Assembly (NCBI GenBank): GCA_911728455.2
Contig: OU452228.1
Span: 23,670,450 to 23,734,449 of the forward strand
Direction: 5' to 3'
DNA length: 64,000 bases
Source: Marthasterias glacialis
Lineage: Eukaryota; Echinodermata; Asteroidea; Forcipulatida; Asteriidae
In this document: positions 58,701 to 61,329 of the stretch, piece by piece
Numbering within the stretch: position 1 is the stretch's first letter
Layout of the letters: every line of letters starts with the position of its first letter
Made by a program: the position numbers and the translations under genes
Notes under the pieces: model-generated
The model's database searches: none
Told to the model about the DNA's origin: nothing
Seen by the model: only the letters and a program-made list of their open reading frames with translations

Positions 58701-59738
58701 AATGCTTGAATTGTTTACAGTTGACACTGATACTCATTATTATGAGATCAATATTTTCATCTATGGTGATATCATCATTTAAATGTCAAACCAGTGTTAT
58801 TAATAAGGATATCGCGTGTTCCACTGCATGTACAGTTAAGATGTTTACCACATTCAAACAAGTATTTTTTTATTTTGTCTTATTTTTATTTTATATAATT
58901 ATTTTATTGAAATTATTGTTAATATTATGATTATTTTTGTTTGTTTTTTTTTTTTTTTGTTTTTTTTTTTTTTTGTTTTTTTTTTGGGGGGAGGGGGTTG
59001 TTGATGTGCTTCTTGGAAACTATATTATTATACTTTCATCAATCCTTTTTAAGAACTTGGAACGGGTGTCAAGCATCTTCAATTAGTTAAATTTACACTA
59101 ACAATAAATACAGTCGTATGTTTTGTCCCAATGCAATCATACATTTTTAAAGAAATGTTTCATTGTCAATTTTTAAAGCTAAGTTTGAGATAAGTATTAA
59201 ACCGCTCGAAAGAACACAAAAAAATGTATAATACCCGTGGTTTAACATTTAGGAATGAGAAGAGATAAAGAATGCAACAAAACATAATTATGTGAACTAC
59301 TTTGTTTAAATAGATTTAAGTATTGCATAGGGGATAAACAATTGTTTTTATTTACTTGTAGTTATTTGTTTATATATTTATTTTTTAACCCTACGTTGAC
59401 GGAAGCCTTGTTCACTCAGTTCTTATCCCGAGTCCTTAAAAAAAAACAAGGGCAAAACTAAAACTGGCGCGCTTGGTGTTCTAGTGGTGAGACATATGTT
59501 CTACAATGGCGTGGGTCGTGAGTTCGAATCCAACCCGAATATAAAAATATTAATAATGATAATGGGTTATATTTGGGTTTGTGTACTATTTTATACACCA
59601 AATAAAAGTAAAAGTCATCACAAAAAAAGCACAATTGTAATCTTGATTAATTCTTACTTTTTGTCTTTTATTTTCTAGACCACCCCGGTAGATAAGCCAA
59701 AAGACTCATCACCAGAGGGCAATCATACGGAAGTGTAA
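19677..59738 (+). CDS. GRIA-like: AMPA-type ionotropic glutamate receptor subunit (GluA/GRIA-like), 18 coding exons, complete
   Basis: This gene encodes a ligand-gated cation channel subunit that opens on glutamate binding in the postsynaptic membrane; family members act as tetramers. Exons: 19677-19785, 27136-27291, 38921-39181, 40244-40422, 40745-40798, 40955-41122, 42304-42474, 43461-43565, 44118-44234, 46519-46719, 48131-48323, 48934-49135, 50113-50311, 52106-52356, 52744-52849, 57345-57482, 57640-57759, 59679-59738. All introns are GT-AG and phases match throughout, giving 2790 nt and 929 residues (vertebrate GluA subunits are near 900). Landmarks: signal peptide about 1-30, amino-terminal domain to about 420, S1 from E441, P515/T517/R522 contacts, TM1 about 562-580, pore with Q632 at the Q/R site, SYTANLAAF 660-668, S699/T700, E750, TM4 about 836-856, C-terminal TEV. 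AMPA rather than kainate type is supported by [18 protein letters not shown] and [10 protein letters not shown]. Exon borders are read by eye; the acceptor of exon 16 (AAG) is the weakest. Confidence 0.95.
20840..21305. mobile_element. Repeat element with GGCTACG/CGTAGCC-rich ends, copy 2
   Basis: GACTTTGGCTACGACTATGGCT at the left and AGCCGTAGCCGTAGCCATAGC at the right are roughly inverted. The interior shares CCAAAATGGCGGCTAT with 14731. Confidence 0.6.
22316..22711. repeat. Tandem duplication, two copies of about 198 bp
   Basis: 22316-22513 and 22514-22711 are almost identical (GATTTTGGCGCTATA... to ...CTTATTTGTC). The left copy follows AAGCGCCTTGAGCATCTCTT, a common tail motif of marine invertebrate retroposons. 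Confidence 0.92.
22790..23007. mobile_element. Foldback element F, copy 2
   Basis: Arms from CTAGTGAGTTTTGCGGTAAC (22790) and to ACAAAACTCACTAG (22974) are inverted over about 85 bp with few mismatches, with a central CAACTCTAATTGTTG loop region. The right flank GATTGTATTCCCACCATGCA is the inverse of the left flank of copy 1. Confidence 0.9.
23440..23830 (+). mobile_element. LINE-like 3' end with TTGAA tail
   Basis: Non-coding sequence ending in GACTTGAATTGAATTGAATTAAAG, a short tandem tail typical of LINE 3' ends. No protein similarity left. Confidence 0.45.
24000..25270. other. Intron 1 sequence, nothing recognised
   Basis: No exon-like frame with a conserved domain. A 174-codon - strand frame (24836-25360) overlaps a dispersed repeat and is not called. 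Confidence 0.5.
25275..25440. repeat. Dispersed repeat, partner at 13270-13412
   Basis: Same order of shared blocks as its partner, about 70-75% similar by eye. Confidence 0.85.
25602..25795. mobile_element. MITE with GGGCCCAATTTCATAGAGCT ends
   Basis: The 23-bp terminal repeats (GGGCCCAATTTCATAGAGCTGCT and its inverse) are perfect or nearly so; subterminal TGCTTAGCAGAA-like motifs. 194 bp, in intron 1. Confidence 0.9.
26865..27005. repeat. AAATGTAGCC-type short repeats
   Basis: Several direct and inverted copies of ACCTAAATGTAGCCC just before exon 2; same type as 4560-4645. Confidence 0.6.
27136..27291 (+). CDS. GluA-like exon 2: start of amino-terminal domain
   Basis: The exon enters in phase 1 after CCGTAG and leaves in phase 1 at GGTAAGT. 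It encodes residues of the first amino-terminal-domain lobe, including [11 protein letters not shown] and [10 protein letters not shown], the second resembling the ANSFAVTNA segment of vertebrate GluA. The next codon, completed by exon 3, gives QKVCDLF with the conserved disulfide Cys. The following intron is 11.6 kb and carries the tRNA array. Confidence 0.88.
27395..27722. repeat. G-rich repeat with runs of G
   Basis: GGCAGAAGG, a run of about 14 G (27424-27437), and a second G-run (27674-27684) followed by GGGGGCACGGACC and GGGGGCAGGGCACGTG. Similar G/C-run sequence lies at 63590-63735 on the other strand. Confidence 0.6.
27725..27808. repeat. Dispersed repeat, partner at 4237-4310
   Basis: See shared motifs listed for the partner; located in intron 2, 0.8 kb left of the tRNA array. 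Confidence 0.8.
28498..28567 (-). pseudogene. Decayed tRNA-Gly unit at left edge of array
   Basis: GGCCGGGAATGGAAC, a TCACCGCTA block and CACCAACG line up with the array tRNA, but anticodon arm and B box are degenerate. It sits 143-144 bp left of the first recognisable unit. Confidence 0.75.
28641..28712 (-). tRNA. tRNA-Gly(UCC) copy 1, diverged
   Basis: B box has TTCCACT instead of TTCGACT and position 32 is T; anticodon UCC kept. Function doubtful. Confidence 0.7.
28794..28865 (-). pseudogene. tRNA-Gly(UCC) copy 2, diverged
   Basis: T-arm reads TTTGACTCCAAG, breaking T-stem pairs; changes also in the D-arm. Confidence 0.65.
28932..29003 (-). pseudogene. tRNA-Gly(UCC) copy 3, acceptor stem damaged
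   Basis: The 5' acceptor strand is GGGGTGG instead of GCGTTGG, giving two mismatches; the rest is consensus. Confidence 0.7.
29071..29142 (-). tRNA. tRNA-Gly(UCC) copy 4
   Basis: Consensus copy; no difference seen. Confidence 0.93.
29210..29281 (-). tRNA. tRNA-Gly(UCC) copy 5
   Basis: Consensus copy. Confidence 0.93.
29349..29420 (-). tRNA. tRNA-Gly(UCC) copy 6
   Basis: Consensus copy. Confidence 0.93.
29488..29559 (-). tRNA. tRNA-Gly(UCC) copy 7
   Basis: Consensus copy. Confidence 0.93.
29627..29698 (-). tRNA. tRNA-Gly(UCC) copy 8
   Basis: Consensus copy. Confidence 0.93.
29766..29837 (-). tRNA. tRNA-Gly(UCC) copy 9, T-stem variant
   Basis: One base change (CCTGG for CCGGG) breaks a T-stem pair. 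Confidence 0.8.
29905..29976 (-). tRNA. tRNA-Gly(UCC) copy 10
   Basis: Consensus copy. Confidence 0.93.
30044..30115 (-). tRNA. tRNA-Gly(UCC) copy 11
   Basis: Consensus copy. Confidence 0.93.
30183..30254 (-). tRNA. tRNA-Gly(UCC) copy 12
   Basis: Consensus copy. Confidence 0.93.
30322..30393 (-). tRNA. tRNA-Gly(UCC) copy 13, diverged
   Basis: Three changes: two in the D-arm/A-box region and one at the end of the anticodon stem; anticodon kept. Confidence 0.75.
30461..30532 (-). tRNA. tRNA-Gly(UCC) copy 14
   Basis: Consensus copy. Confidence 0.93.
30600..30671 (-). tRNA. tRNA-Gly(UCC) copy 15
   Basis: Consensus copy. Confidence 0.93.
30739..30810 (-). tRNA. tRNA-Gly(UCC) copy 16
   Basis: Consensus copy. 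Confidence 0.93.
30878..30949 (-). tRNA. tRNA-Gly(UCC) copy 17
   Basis: Consensus copy. Confidence 0.93.
31017..31088 (-). tRNA. tRNA-Gly(UCC) copy 18
   Basis: Consensus copy. Confidence 0.93.
31156..31227 (-). tRNA. tRNA-Gly(UCC) copy 19
   Basis: Consensus copy. Confidence 0.93.
31295..31366 (-). tRNA. tRNA-Gly(UCC) copy 20
   Basis: Consensus copy. Confidence 0.93.
31434..31505 (-). pseudogene. tRNA-Gly(UCC) copy 21, B box destroyed
   Basis: The T-loop reads GGGATAGACT, so the TTCGA core of the B box is gone; Pol III promotion is likely lost. Confidence 0.75.
31573..31633 (-). pseudogene. tRNA-Gly(UCC) copy 22, 11-nt deletion
   Basis: Eleven bases of the acceptor and D-arm are deleted (CCGCTGCCAG on the + strand), removing most of the 5' acceptor strand. 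Confidence 0.85.
31701..31772 (-). tRNA. tRNA-Gly(UCC) copy 23
   Basis: Consensus copy. Confidence 0.93.
31841..31912 (-). tRNA. tRNA-Gly(UCC) copy 24, T-stem variant
   Basis: One change (CTACCGG for CTCCCGG) breaks a T-stem pair. First unit of the 976-bp blocks. Confidence 0.8.
31980..32051 (-). tRNA. tRNA-Gly(UCC) copy 25
   Basis: C31 is T, giving a G-U pair at the base of the anticodon stem; otherwise consensus. Confidence 0.88.
32121..32192 (-). tRNA. tRNA-Gly(UCC) copy 26
   Basis: Consensus copy. Confidence 0.93.
32260..32331 (-). tRNA. tRNA-Gly(UCC) copy 27
   Basis: G3 is A, an A-C mismatch in the acceptor stem. Confidence 0.8.
32399..32470 (-). tRNA. tRNA-Gly(UCC) copy 28
   Basis: Consensus copy. 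Confidence 0.93.
32538..32609 (-). tRNA. tRNA-Gly(UCC) copy 29
   Basis: Consensus copy. Confidence 0.93.
32677..32748 (-). tRNA. tRNA-Gly(UCC) copy 30
   Basis: Consensus copy. Confidence 0.93.
32817..32888 (-). tRNA. tRNA copy 31, Gly body with UUC (Glu) anticodon
   Basis: The anticodon loop is CTTTCAA, so positions 34-36 read UUC. It also has C2 to A (acceptor mismatch) and one D-arm change. It may be a pseudogene. Confidence 0.75.
32956..33027 (-). tRNA. tRNA-Gly(UCC) copy 32
   Basis: C31 to T as in copy 25. Confidence 0.88.
33097..33168 (-). tRNA. tRNA-Gly(UCC) copy 33
   Basis: Consensus copy. Confidence 0.93.
33236..33307 (-). tRNA. tRNA-Gly(UCC) copy 34
   Basis: G3 to A in the acceptor stem and AGTGG for AGCGG in the D-loop. 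Confidence 0.8.
33375..33446 (-). tRNA. tRNA-Gly(UCC) copy 35
   Basis: Consensus copy. Confidence 0.93.
33514..33585 (-). tRNA. tRNA-Gly(UCC) copy 36
   Basis: Consensus copy. Confidence 0.93.
33653..33724 (-). tRNA. tRNA-Gly(UCC) copy 37
   Basis: Consensus copy. Confidence 0.93.
33793..33864 (-). tRNA. tRNA-Gly(UCC) copy 38
   Basis: G3 to A in the acceptor stem. Confidence 0.8.
33932..34003 (-). tRNA. tRNA-Gly(UCC) copy 39
   Basis: Consensus copy. Confidence 0.93.
34071..34142 (-). tRNA. tRNA-Gly(UCC) copy 40
   Basis: Consensus copy. Confidence 0.93.
34210..34281 (-). tRNA. tRNA-Gly(UCC) copy 41
   Basis: Consensus copy. Confidence 0.93.
34350..34421 (-). tRNA. tRNA copy 42, Gly body with UUC anticodon
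   Basis: Same variant as copy 31. Confidence 0.75.
34489..34560 (-). tRNA. tRNA-Gly(UCC) copy 43
   Basis: C31 to T as in copy 25. Confidence 0.88.
34630..34701 (-). tRNA. tRNA-Gly(UCC) copy 44
   Basis: Consensus copy. Confidence 0.93.
34769..34840 (-). tRNA. tRNA-Gly(UCC) copy 45, anticodon stem variant
   Basis: Changes GTTCC (for GTTGC) and A38 to G create a C-C mismatch in the anticodon stem; G3 to A as well. Confidence 0.72.
34908..34979 (-). tRNA. tRNA-Gly(UCC) copy 46
   Basis: G3 to A in the acceptor stem. Confidence 0.8.
35047..35118 (-). tRNA. tRNA-Gly(UCC) copy 47
   Basis: Consensus copy. Confidence 0.93.
35186..35257 (-). tRNA. tRNA-Gly(UCC) copy 48
   Basis: Consensus copy. Confidence 0.93.
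35326..35397 (-). tRNA. tRNA copy 49, Gly body with UUC anticodon
   Basis: Same variant as copy 31. Confidence 0.75.
35465..35536 (-). tRNA. tRNA-Gly(UCC) copy 50
   Basis: C31 to T as in copy 25. Confidence 0.88.
35606..35677 (-). tRNA. tRNA-Gly(UCC) copy 51
   Basis: Consensus copy. Confidence 0.93.
35745..35816 (-). tRNA. tRNA-Gly(UCC) copy 52, anticodon stem variant
   Basis: Same anticodon-stem changes as copy 45, with an intact acceptor stem. Confidence 0.75.
35884..35955 (-). tRNA. tRNA-Gly(UCC) copy 53
   Basis: G3 to A in the acceptor stem. Confidence 0.8.
36023..36094 (-). tRNA. tRNA-Gly(UCC) copy 54
   Basis: Consensus copy. Confidence 0.93.
36162..36233 (-). tRNA. tRNA-Gly(UCC) copy 55
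   Basis: One change in the 3' strand of the anticodon stem (GCACT for GCAAT). Confidence 0.82.
36302..36373 (-). tRNA. tRNA copy 56, Gly body with UUC anticodon
   Basis: Same variant as copy 31. Confidence 0.75.
36441..36512 (-). tRNA. tRNA-Gly(UCC) copy 57
   Basis: C31 to T as in copy 25. Confidence 0.88.
36582..36653 (-). tRNA. tRNA-Gly(UCC) copy 58
   Basis: G3 to A in the acceptor stem. Confidence 0.8.
36721..36792 (-). tRNA. tRNA-Gly(UCC) copy 59
   Basis: G3 to A in the acceptor stem. Confidence 0.8.
36860..36931 (-). tRNA. tRNA-Gly(UCC) copy 60
   Basis: Consensus copy. Confidence 0.93.
36999..37070 (-). tRNA. tRNA-Gly(UCC) copy 61
   Basis: Consensus copy. Confidence 0.93.
37139..37210 (-). 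tRNA. tRNA copy 62, Gly body with UUC anticodon
   Basis: Same variant as copy 31. Confidence 0.75.
37278..37349 (-). tRNA. tRNA-Gly(UCC) copy 63, last of array
   Basis: Consensus copy. One spacer follows, then the array stops abruptly at about 37422 after the first four bases (GCGT) of another unit. Confidence 0.93.
37423..38690. other. Intron 2 right of the tRNA array
   Basis: Apart from the GGGTCA-rich element at 37729-37935 nothing was recognised. Confidence 0.5.
37729..37935. mobile_element. GGGTCA-rich MITE, copy 1
   Basis: Starts ACTCTAAAAACTTC and ends with TTGAGTTTAAGAAT, roughly inverted. Contains at least eight GGGTCA/TGACCC-like hexamers. Copies at 42811 and 57022. Confidence 0.7.
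38690..38747 (+). repeat. TTC microsatellite
   Basis: About 17 TTC repeats with a few interruptions, roughly 175 bases upstream of exon 3. Confidence 0.95.
38921..39181 (+). CDS. GluA-like exon 3: amino-terminal domain
   Basis: Acceptor ATGTGCAG, donor AAAGGTGA, phase 1 to phase 1. It encodes [12 protein letters not shown], then HIPIIITS, and ends with [13 protein letters not shown]. That last motif closely matches the WDKFAYLYDSDRG of AMPA receptors and is strong evidence for the subfamily. Confidence 0.95.
39335..39576. mobile_element. MITE family G copy 1
   Basis: ACTCTCAATGTAAAAGAGTGAAA and its inverse TTTCACTCTTTTACATTTAGAGAGT form the ends; internal AGAGTGAAA motifs repeat many times. 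In intron 3. Confidence 0.88.
40244..40422 (+). CDS. GluA-like exon 4: amino-terminal domain
   Basis: Acceptor CCCCGTAG, donor CAGGTTGA; ends in phase 0. It continues the DSDKG motif with [11 protein letters not shown] and carries the basic segment [14 protein letters not shown], equivalent to the KKERRVILDCE region of vertebrate GluA. Confidence 0.92.
40745..40798 (+). CDS. GluA-like exon 5: 18-codon exon
   Basis: A 54-base exon between CCCCCAG and GTAAGT. It encodes [13 protein letters not shown], matching the YHYI segment found at this place in AMPA and kainate receptors. Both borders are phase 0. Confidence 0.9.
40955..41122 (+). CDS. GluA-like exon 6: amino-terminal domain
   Basis: Acceptor CCTTCAG, donor GTAAGT, phase 0 at both ends, 56 codons. 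It contains the motif [14 protein letters not shown], equivalent to IQFGGANVSGFQIV of vertebrate GluA; NVT is a potential N-glycosylation site. Confidence 0.94.
41854..41980. mobile_element. Foldback MITE with CCTAACTTAGGACTAG motifs
   Basis: GTGGATTTCACAAAG and TTTTGTGAAACCCAC are the ends; the interior is built of AGTTAGGACTAG units in both orientations. In intron 6. Confidence 0.85.
42304..42474 (+). CDS. GluA-like exon 7: amino-terminal domain
   Basis: Acceptor CTCTTACAG, donor GGGTAAAG, phase 0, 57 codons. It encodes [13 protein letters not shown] (compare SALTYDAVQVM) and [10 protein letters not shown], whose Cys is the likely partner of the Cys at the exon 2/3 junction. A later AG at 42307-42308 would break the frame, so the CAG at 42301-42303 is preferred. 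Confidence 0.9.
42811..43036. mobile_element. GGGTCA-rich MITE, copy 2
   Basis: CACTCTAAACACTCCGGGGTC at the left, TTTTTTTAGTGTA at the right. Multiple GGGTCA/TGACCC hexamers. In intron 7. Confidence 0.75.
43059..43305. mobile_element. MITE family G copy 2
   Basis: Aligns with the copy at 39335 along its length (TGTCCGCCATACCAC, ATATGGCGGACAACTC, CTCAAAAGAGCC). In intron 7, right after the GGGTCA-rich element. Confidence 0.85.
43461..43565 (+). CDS. GluA-like exon 8: end of amino-terminal domain
   Basis: Acceptor CTTTGCAG, donor AAGGTATA, phase 0, 35 codons. [20 protein letters not shown] aligns with the VEGLSGNIKFDQNGKRIN block of AMPA receptors. Confidence 0.94.
43637..43720 (+). mobile_element. 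SINE-like tRNA 3' half
   Basis: GCCGGTGGTCGCAGGTTCAAATCCC carries a B-box-like GGTTCAAATCC, followed by non-tRNA body. In intron 8. Confidence 0.4.
44118..44234 (+). CDS. GluA-like exon 9: linker into ligand-binding domain
   Basis: Acceptor CTAACAG, donor GTAAGT, phase 0, 39 codons. It begins IGTWDS and ends [10 protein letters not shown], equivalent to ENKTVVVTTIL just before S1. NKT is a possible glycosylation site. Confidence 0.94.
44235..45760. other. Intron 9, left part: nothing recognised
   Basis: No exon-like frame; ordinary AT-rich intron sequence. Confidence 0.5.
45769..46221. mobile_element. Foldback element F, copy 3, interrupted
   Basis: Left arm AAGGTTTACGGTACCGCCATGTAC and right arm ending GGTCTTACCACAAAAACCTT match copies 1 and 2. 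The family motif TGAGTTGTAGT|GGTTCTGA is split by a hAT-type MITE. In intron 9. Confidence 0.8.
45822..46066. mobile_element. hAT-type MITE, family A copy 3 (inverted)
   Basis: Inverse of the copies at 91 and 2065 (shared CTCGCTATGTTACACACGGAACTC, CCATGGGCGAAAAT). Exact 8-bp duplication GTTGTAGT at 45814-45821 and 46067-46074. The left terminal repeat is partly eroded. Confidence 0.88.
46519..46719 (+). CDS. GluA-like exon 10: S1 of ligand-binding domain
   Basis: Acceptor TTCAAACAG, donor GTAAGT, phase 0, 67 codons (residues 441-507). It encodes [28 protein letters not shown], the glutamate-capping Tyr in KTYG (Y489) and [12 protein letters not shown]. Confidence 0.97.
46730..48120. other. 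Intron 10, nothing recognised
   Basis: Recurrent short phrases (CACTTCGTGAAAACG four times, 47120-47350) suggest a degenerate repeat; no coding content. Confidence 0.45.
48131..48323 (+). CDS. GluA-like exon 11: glutamate-contact motif and start of TM1
   Basis: Acceptor CTTTTCACAG, donor GCAGGTAG; phase 0 in, phase 1 out. [15 protein letters not shown] supplies P515, T517 and R522, the last binding the alpha-carboxylate in this family. [12 protein letters not shown] and [16 protein letters not shown] follow; the last begins TM1. Confidence 0.97.
48934..49135 (+). CDS. GluA-like exon 12: TM1 end and pore loop with Q/R site
   Basis: Phase 1 in, phase 2 out; acceptor CTTGACAG, donor AAGGTATA. 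It encodes [14 protein letters not shown] (end of TM1), an acidic cytoplasmic loop, then [19 protein letters not shown]. The Q/R site residue Q632 is CAA. The exon ends directly after ISP, as in vertebrate AMPA genes. Confidence 0.97.
49188..49494 (+). mobile_element. MITE family D copy 3
   Basis: AAAGCTGATAGTGCAGTGTTACG to AGTAAGCTTTCAGACTT; matches family D along its length. It lies in intron 12, just after the Q/R-site exon. Confidence 0.8.
50113..50311 (+). CDS. GluA-like exon 13: TM3 gate
   Basis: Phase 2 in, phase 0 out; acceptor CCTTTTAG, donor AAGGTACA. It encodes [19 protein letters not shown] and the gate motif [15 protein letters not shown] (660-674), nearly invariant in AMPA receptors. 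S2 starts at the end with REGSTLEFF. Confidence 0.98.
50557..50660 (+). mobile_element. SINE-like tRNA-derived head
   Basis: GGGCTGGATAGCTCCGTTGGTAGAGCG is a clear tRNA D-arm/A-box region; the B box is degenerate (AAATCCCGTTCTAGTC) and a T-rich tail follows. In intron 13. Confidence 0.5.
51003..51614. repeat. Tandem repeat, six units of about 102 bp
   Basis: Each unit has AACTGATTATG, GGATCAGGCATACCACCAT, AATCAGAGTCCAACAGTTTG and GGTGTTGAGTT. Two alternating subtypes (GTAAACTGATTATGCTTTAC and GTAACTGATTATGTTTTAG) imply a dimeric unit of about 202 bp. In intron 13. Confidence 0.93.
52106..52356 (+). CDS. GluA-like exon 14: S2 of ligand-binding domain
   Basis: Acceptor TTTCACAG, donor TTCAGGTT; ends in phase 2. 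[10 protein letters not shown] contains E750, which binds the glutamate amino group in the family; [20 protein letters not shown] is the conserved S2 core, its Cys being one of the S2 disulfide pair. Confidence 0.97.
52744..52849 (+). CDS. GluA-like exon 15: end of S2 (flip/flop position)
   Basis: Acceptor TTGTTTCAG, donor GTAAGT; phase 2 in, phase 0 out. [20 protein letters not shown] then WWFDKGQC match the segment that vertebrate AMPA genes encode twice as mutually exclusive flip and flop exons. Only one copy is visible here. Confidence 0.96.
53806..53981. mobile_element. CACTG-ended foldback MITE
   Basis: CACTGCAAAAGCTGAGGTGTT and the inverse of AACACCTCGGTTTGTGCAGTG are the ends; arms of about 65 bp with several mismatches. 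In intron 15. Confidence 0.85.
54176..54434 (-). mobile_element. MITE family D copy 4, left part
   Basis: TTAAAGGTAAAATGCAGGATT starts the element, inverse orientation to copy 1. It breaks off at CACAGGTT, where the CACTG element begins; it resumes at 56387. Confidence 0.8.
54435..56386. mobile_element. CACTA/EnSpm-like DNA transposon, 1952 bp, probably non-autonomous
   Basis: Ends CACTGAAAACTTTACTTAGT and, inverted, CACTGAAAACATTACTTAGT, about 25 bp with one mismatch. Both subterminal regions (to 54745 and from about 56090) are crowded with ACTAAT/ATTAGT motifs, as is usual for CACTA elements. Comparing with family D copy 5 shows the empty site CACAGGTTTG and implies a 2-bp TT target duplication. 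The interior (54900-55560) is CpG-richer and holds open frames but no visible transposase. Confidence 0.82.
55159..55287 (+). CDS. Small unrecognised frame inside the CACTG element
   Basis: ATG with CC in front, 42 codons beginning [20 protein letters not shown], then stop. A second frame continues from 55190 to 55555 with a run of eight Glu and the phrase [10 protein letters not shown]. Both could be remains of one coding exon; I do not recognise the protein. Upstream, 54960-55110 is CpG-rich and TTGTGCAAGGTAGG at 55105 resembles a splice donor. Confidence 0.25.
   Translation: MENLSFIVQPDDEKSYNYKTSTLPNPLRFKEISAQYSPIPPQ
56387..56473 (-). mobile_element. MITE family D copy 4, right part
   Basis: CACGAAGTAAGAACACTGCACTG and TTACCAATGATATATTTTACTTT match the right end of copy 5. 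Confidence 0.75.
56742..56948 (+). CDS. Possible alternative terminal exon in intron 15 (receptor without TM4)
   Basis: A good acceptor (TCTCTCTCGTTCAG) is followed by 68 open codons and TAA, in phase 0. That is exactly the phase left by exon 15. The encoded tail begins [16 protein letters not shown], is rich in charged residues and Pro, and ends near RRQTSFEN, with a PKA-like RRQTS. Base composition looks more coding-like than the flanks. Splicing exon 15 to it would end the protein after S2, before TM4. There is no homology support and no AATAAA seen close downstream, so this remains a prediction. Confidence 0.35.
   Translation, partial: SLFESTASTWDLARAPSVIFKTYDVSTGLQINKRTVPKPEPERKPPVSKTAYDPLSMTIMRRQTSFEN
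57022..57243. mobile_element. GGGTCA-rich MITE, copy 3
   Basis: CTTCAAACTCCCGGGTCAGAG at the left; GGAGTTTCTTAGAGTG at the right, inverted. Ten or so GGGTCA/TGACCC-like hexamers. In intron 15, 100 bp before exon 16. Confidence 0.75.
57345..57482 (+). CDS. GluA-like exon 16: TM4
   Basis: Phase 0 exon of 46 codons. [20 protein letters not shown] and the hydrophobic stretch to AIIEFYW form TM4, then a basic [10 protein letters not shown] starts the cytoplasmic tail. The acceptor reads CCCGAAG, weaker than the others, but reading frame and family match fix the border. Confidence 0.94.
57640..57759 (+). CDS. GluA-like exon 17: cytoplasmic tail
   Basis: Acceptor GAATCCAG, donor GTAAGC, phase 0, 40 codons. 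The tail sequence is not conserved with vertebrate subunits; it is rich in Ala, Ser and Thr, with the basic AKVRLSVTG near the membrane that could be phosphorylated (inference). Confidence 0.85.
57770..59460. other. Intron 17, no gene recognised
   Basis: Contains an inverted pair: TAGTGTGACGTCGCTGGT (58166) and ACCAGTGACGTCACATCA (58284), and a long T-rich tract near 58940-58990. No exon-like frame. Confidence 0.45.
59465..59550 (+). mobile_element. tRNA-like SINE head in intron 17
   Basis: TGGTGTTCTAGTGGTGAGACAT looks like a tRNA-Gly/Glu-type A box region and GAGTTCGAATCC is a B box at a suitable distance. The acceptor strands do not pair well. Confidence 0.45.
59679..59738 (+). CDS. GluA-like exon 18: C-terminus with PDZ ligand
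   Basis: Acceptor TATTTTCTAG, 19 codons and TAA. The product ends NHTEV, a class I PDZ-binding consensus (S/T-x-hydrophobic). The frame is the only one that continues exon 17 in phase 0. Confidence 0.85.
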   Translation, partial: TTPVDKPKDSSPEGNHTEV

Positions 59739-60750
59739 ATACCATGATGACGTCATCATTGCTCTTTTAATTAATGATTATTGTAAATAACTTTAAAACA
59801 AAACATTGCTGCCCCCCCCCCCCCTTGTAGCATAAAGAAAAAATATAAAATATCTCATTGCGAAGTCTTTTATAAAAAGGACGAAATAGCACTGGTCGCT
59901 CTTAATGCTTATTTCGCACTGAATATTATACGGTTTAGATCTGTAATGAAAAAGTTGTTACTTCATTTGTTTTTTTCCTGTAAATAATTGAAGTATAAAA
60001 CATTATTAAATAATATTAAATAATATATTATAGATATATTTAAATGTTTGTTGTCAATGTGAAGATCTAATGGCCAACATTGTTATGCAAGTTATAACTG
60101 AGATGAGATGCAATATCAGCCTTGAATGGTGTGTGTATAATTATTTGATGGTACTGGTATTGTTATTAGTGTATAATATCGATAGAAGTATGATTTATCT
60201 TTTGTTTTGTTTTGATCAATCTTTTGCAAAGCTGCTAAAAACTATCACGCAGAAAGGGAGTTTAAAAAAAATGAAAGTTCTTTAAATGAAACTCTTCATT
60301 GGAAACCTCAATGATTGACTTGAAGAGGAACAGGCCATATTAGTAACGAGGCCAAATGTTTCCGGGCTGATTGTTTCACGAAAAAGAAAGATAATGTATG
60401 TTGTTATTTGATAGTTTTGGAGCAGAAACAAACGGAATAGGAAGCTTACCATTGCATGAACACACATTTTACTGTTAAGAGCATTATTTCCACAGGTTTA
60501 ACCATCAACGCATTTGAGTAGGATATGGTGTGTATGAACTAACCCTTGACTCTAATGTTAGTTTGTAAAACGCTGTTCGTTCTTGACTGTGTATTGAATT
60601 AAAGACAAAAGCCTCTCCGGAACATACATCCTGTTCAAAACGTCCAGTGATCAACCAACGGTTCTCTTCAGAACCTAACATACTTGCAAAACAGATTTTA
60701 CACGGTGTGCTACGGCATCCTTAATCTTGTTGTACTTTCACTGTGCGAAC
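59739..60750 (+). other. Presumed 3' UTR and downstream sequence of the GluA-like gene
   Basis: AT-rich, no open frame of note. A C-run of about 14 lies near 59812. No convincing AATAAA within the first several hundred bases; ATTAAA at 60598 is a candidate poly(A) signal. Confidence 0.35.
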
Positions 60751-60754
60751 CTTC

Positions 60755-60940
60755 AAGATTCAAGATTCAACAATTTATTCGTCATGCAATTTAAGCATGA
60801 CATTCTCTCTACGGCTGTACATCAGTTATAAAAACAAGGTAATTTCTATGATCATCTTTTTGTTAAATTATCATTTTCCCTGCTATATTGTGTTCAGTTA
60901 TGTAAACAGACAGTTTAGGGAAAGTAAAGTGCTGAAATGA
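60755..60940 (-). mobile_element. LINE-like 3' end, inverted
   Basis: TTCAAGATTCAAGATTCAACAATTTATTCGTCAT is the inverse of a typical LINE 3' end with a GAATCTT tail. Confidence 0.4.
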
Positions 60941-60967
60941 TTTTTGGCAAATTATCATAATGCTGCT

Positions 60968-61323
60968 TAAAGGTAGAATACAGGATTGGTATTCATAAAA
61001 AACAACAACATTAATATCAGTCTGAAAGCTTGCTGATTATGAAGTTCATACCGGAACCAATCTTCCATGGAAATATTTCTGTCTGAAATACTGTCAAGAA
61101 AATATAATTTGAAGACCCCTATTTTAATTTCGGTTGTAACAATCGAAGTTAAGGACAATGTGTTTACATGTTGAAAAGTATGTCACTATTTTCTCCTGAC
61201 TCGGACGACGGAATGAGCCAAAATTTTCACAGGTTTGTATTTGTATTTTCTTTTTTATTTAATCTTACAAAGTAAGAAAACTGCACTTTTCAGGTTTACC
61301 AATCCTATATTTTACTTTAACTA
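60968..61323 (-). mobile_element. MITE family D copy 5, best preserved
   Basis: Inverted ends TTAAAGGTAGAATACAGGATTGG and CCAATCCTATATTTTACTTTAA, with TTAA at both outer edges, which fits a piggyBac-type insertion. Confidence 0.85.
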
Positions 61324-61329
61324 GAGCGA

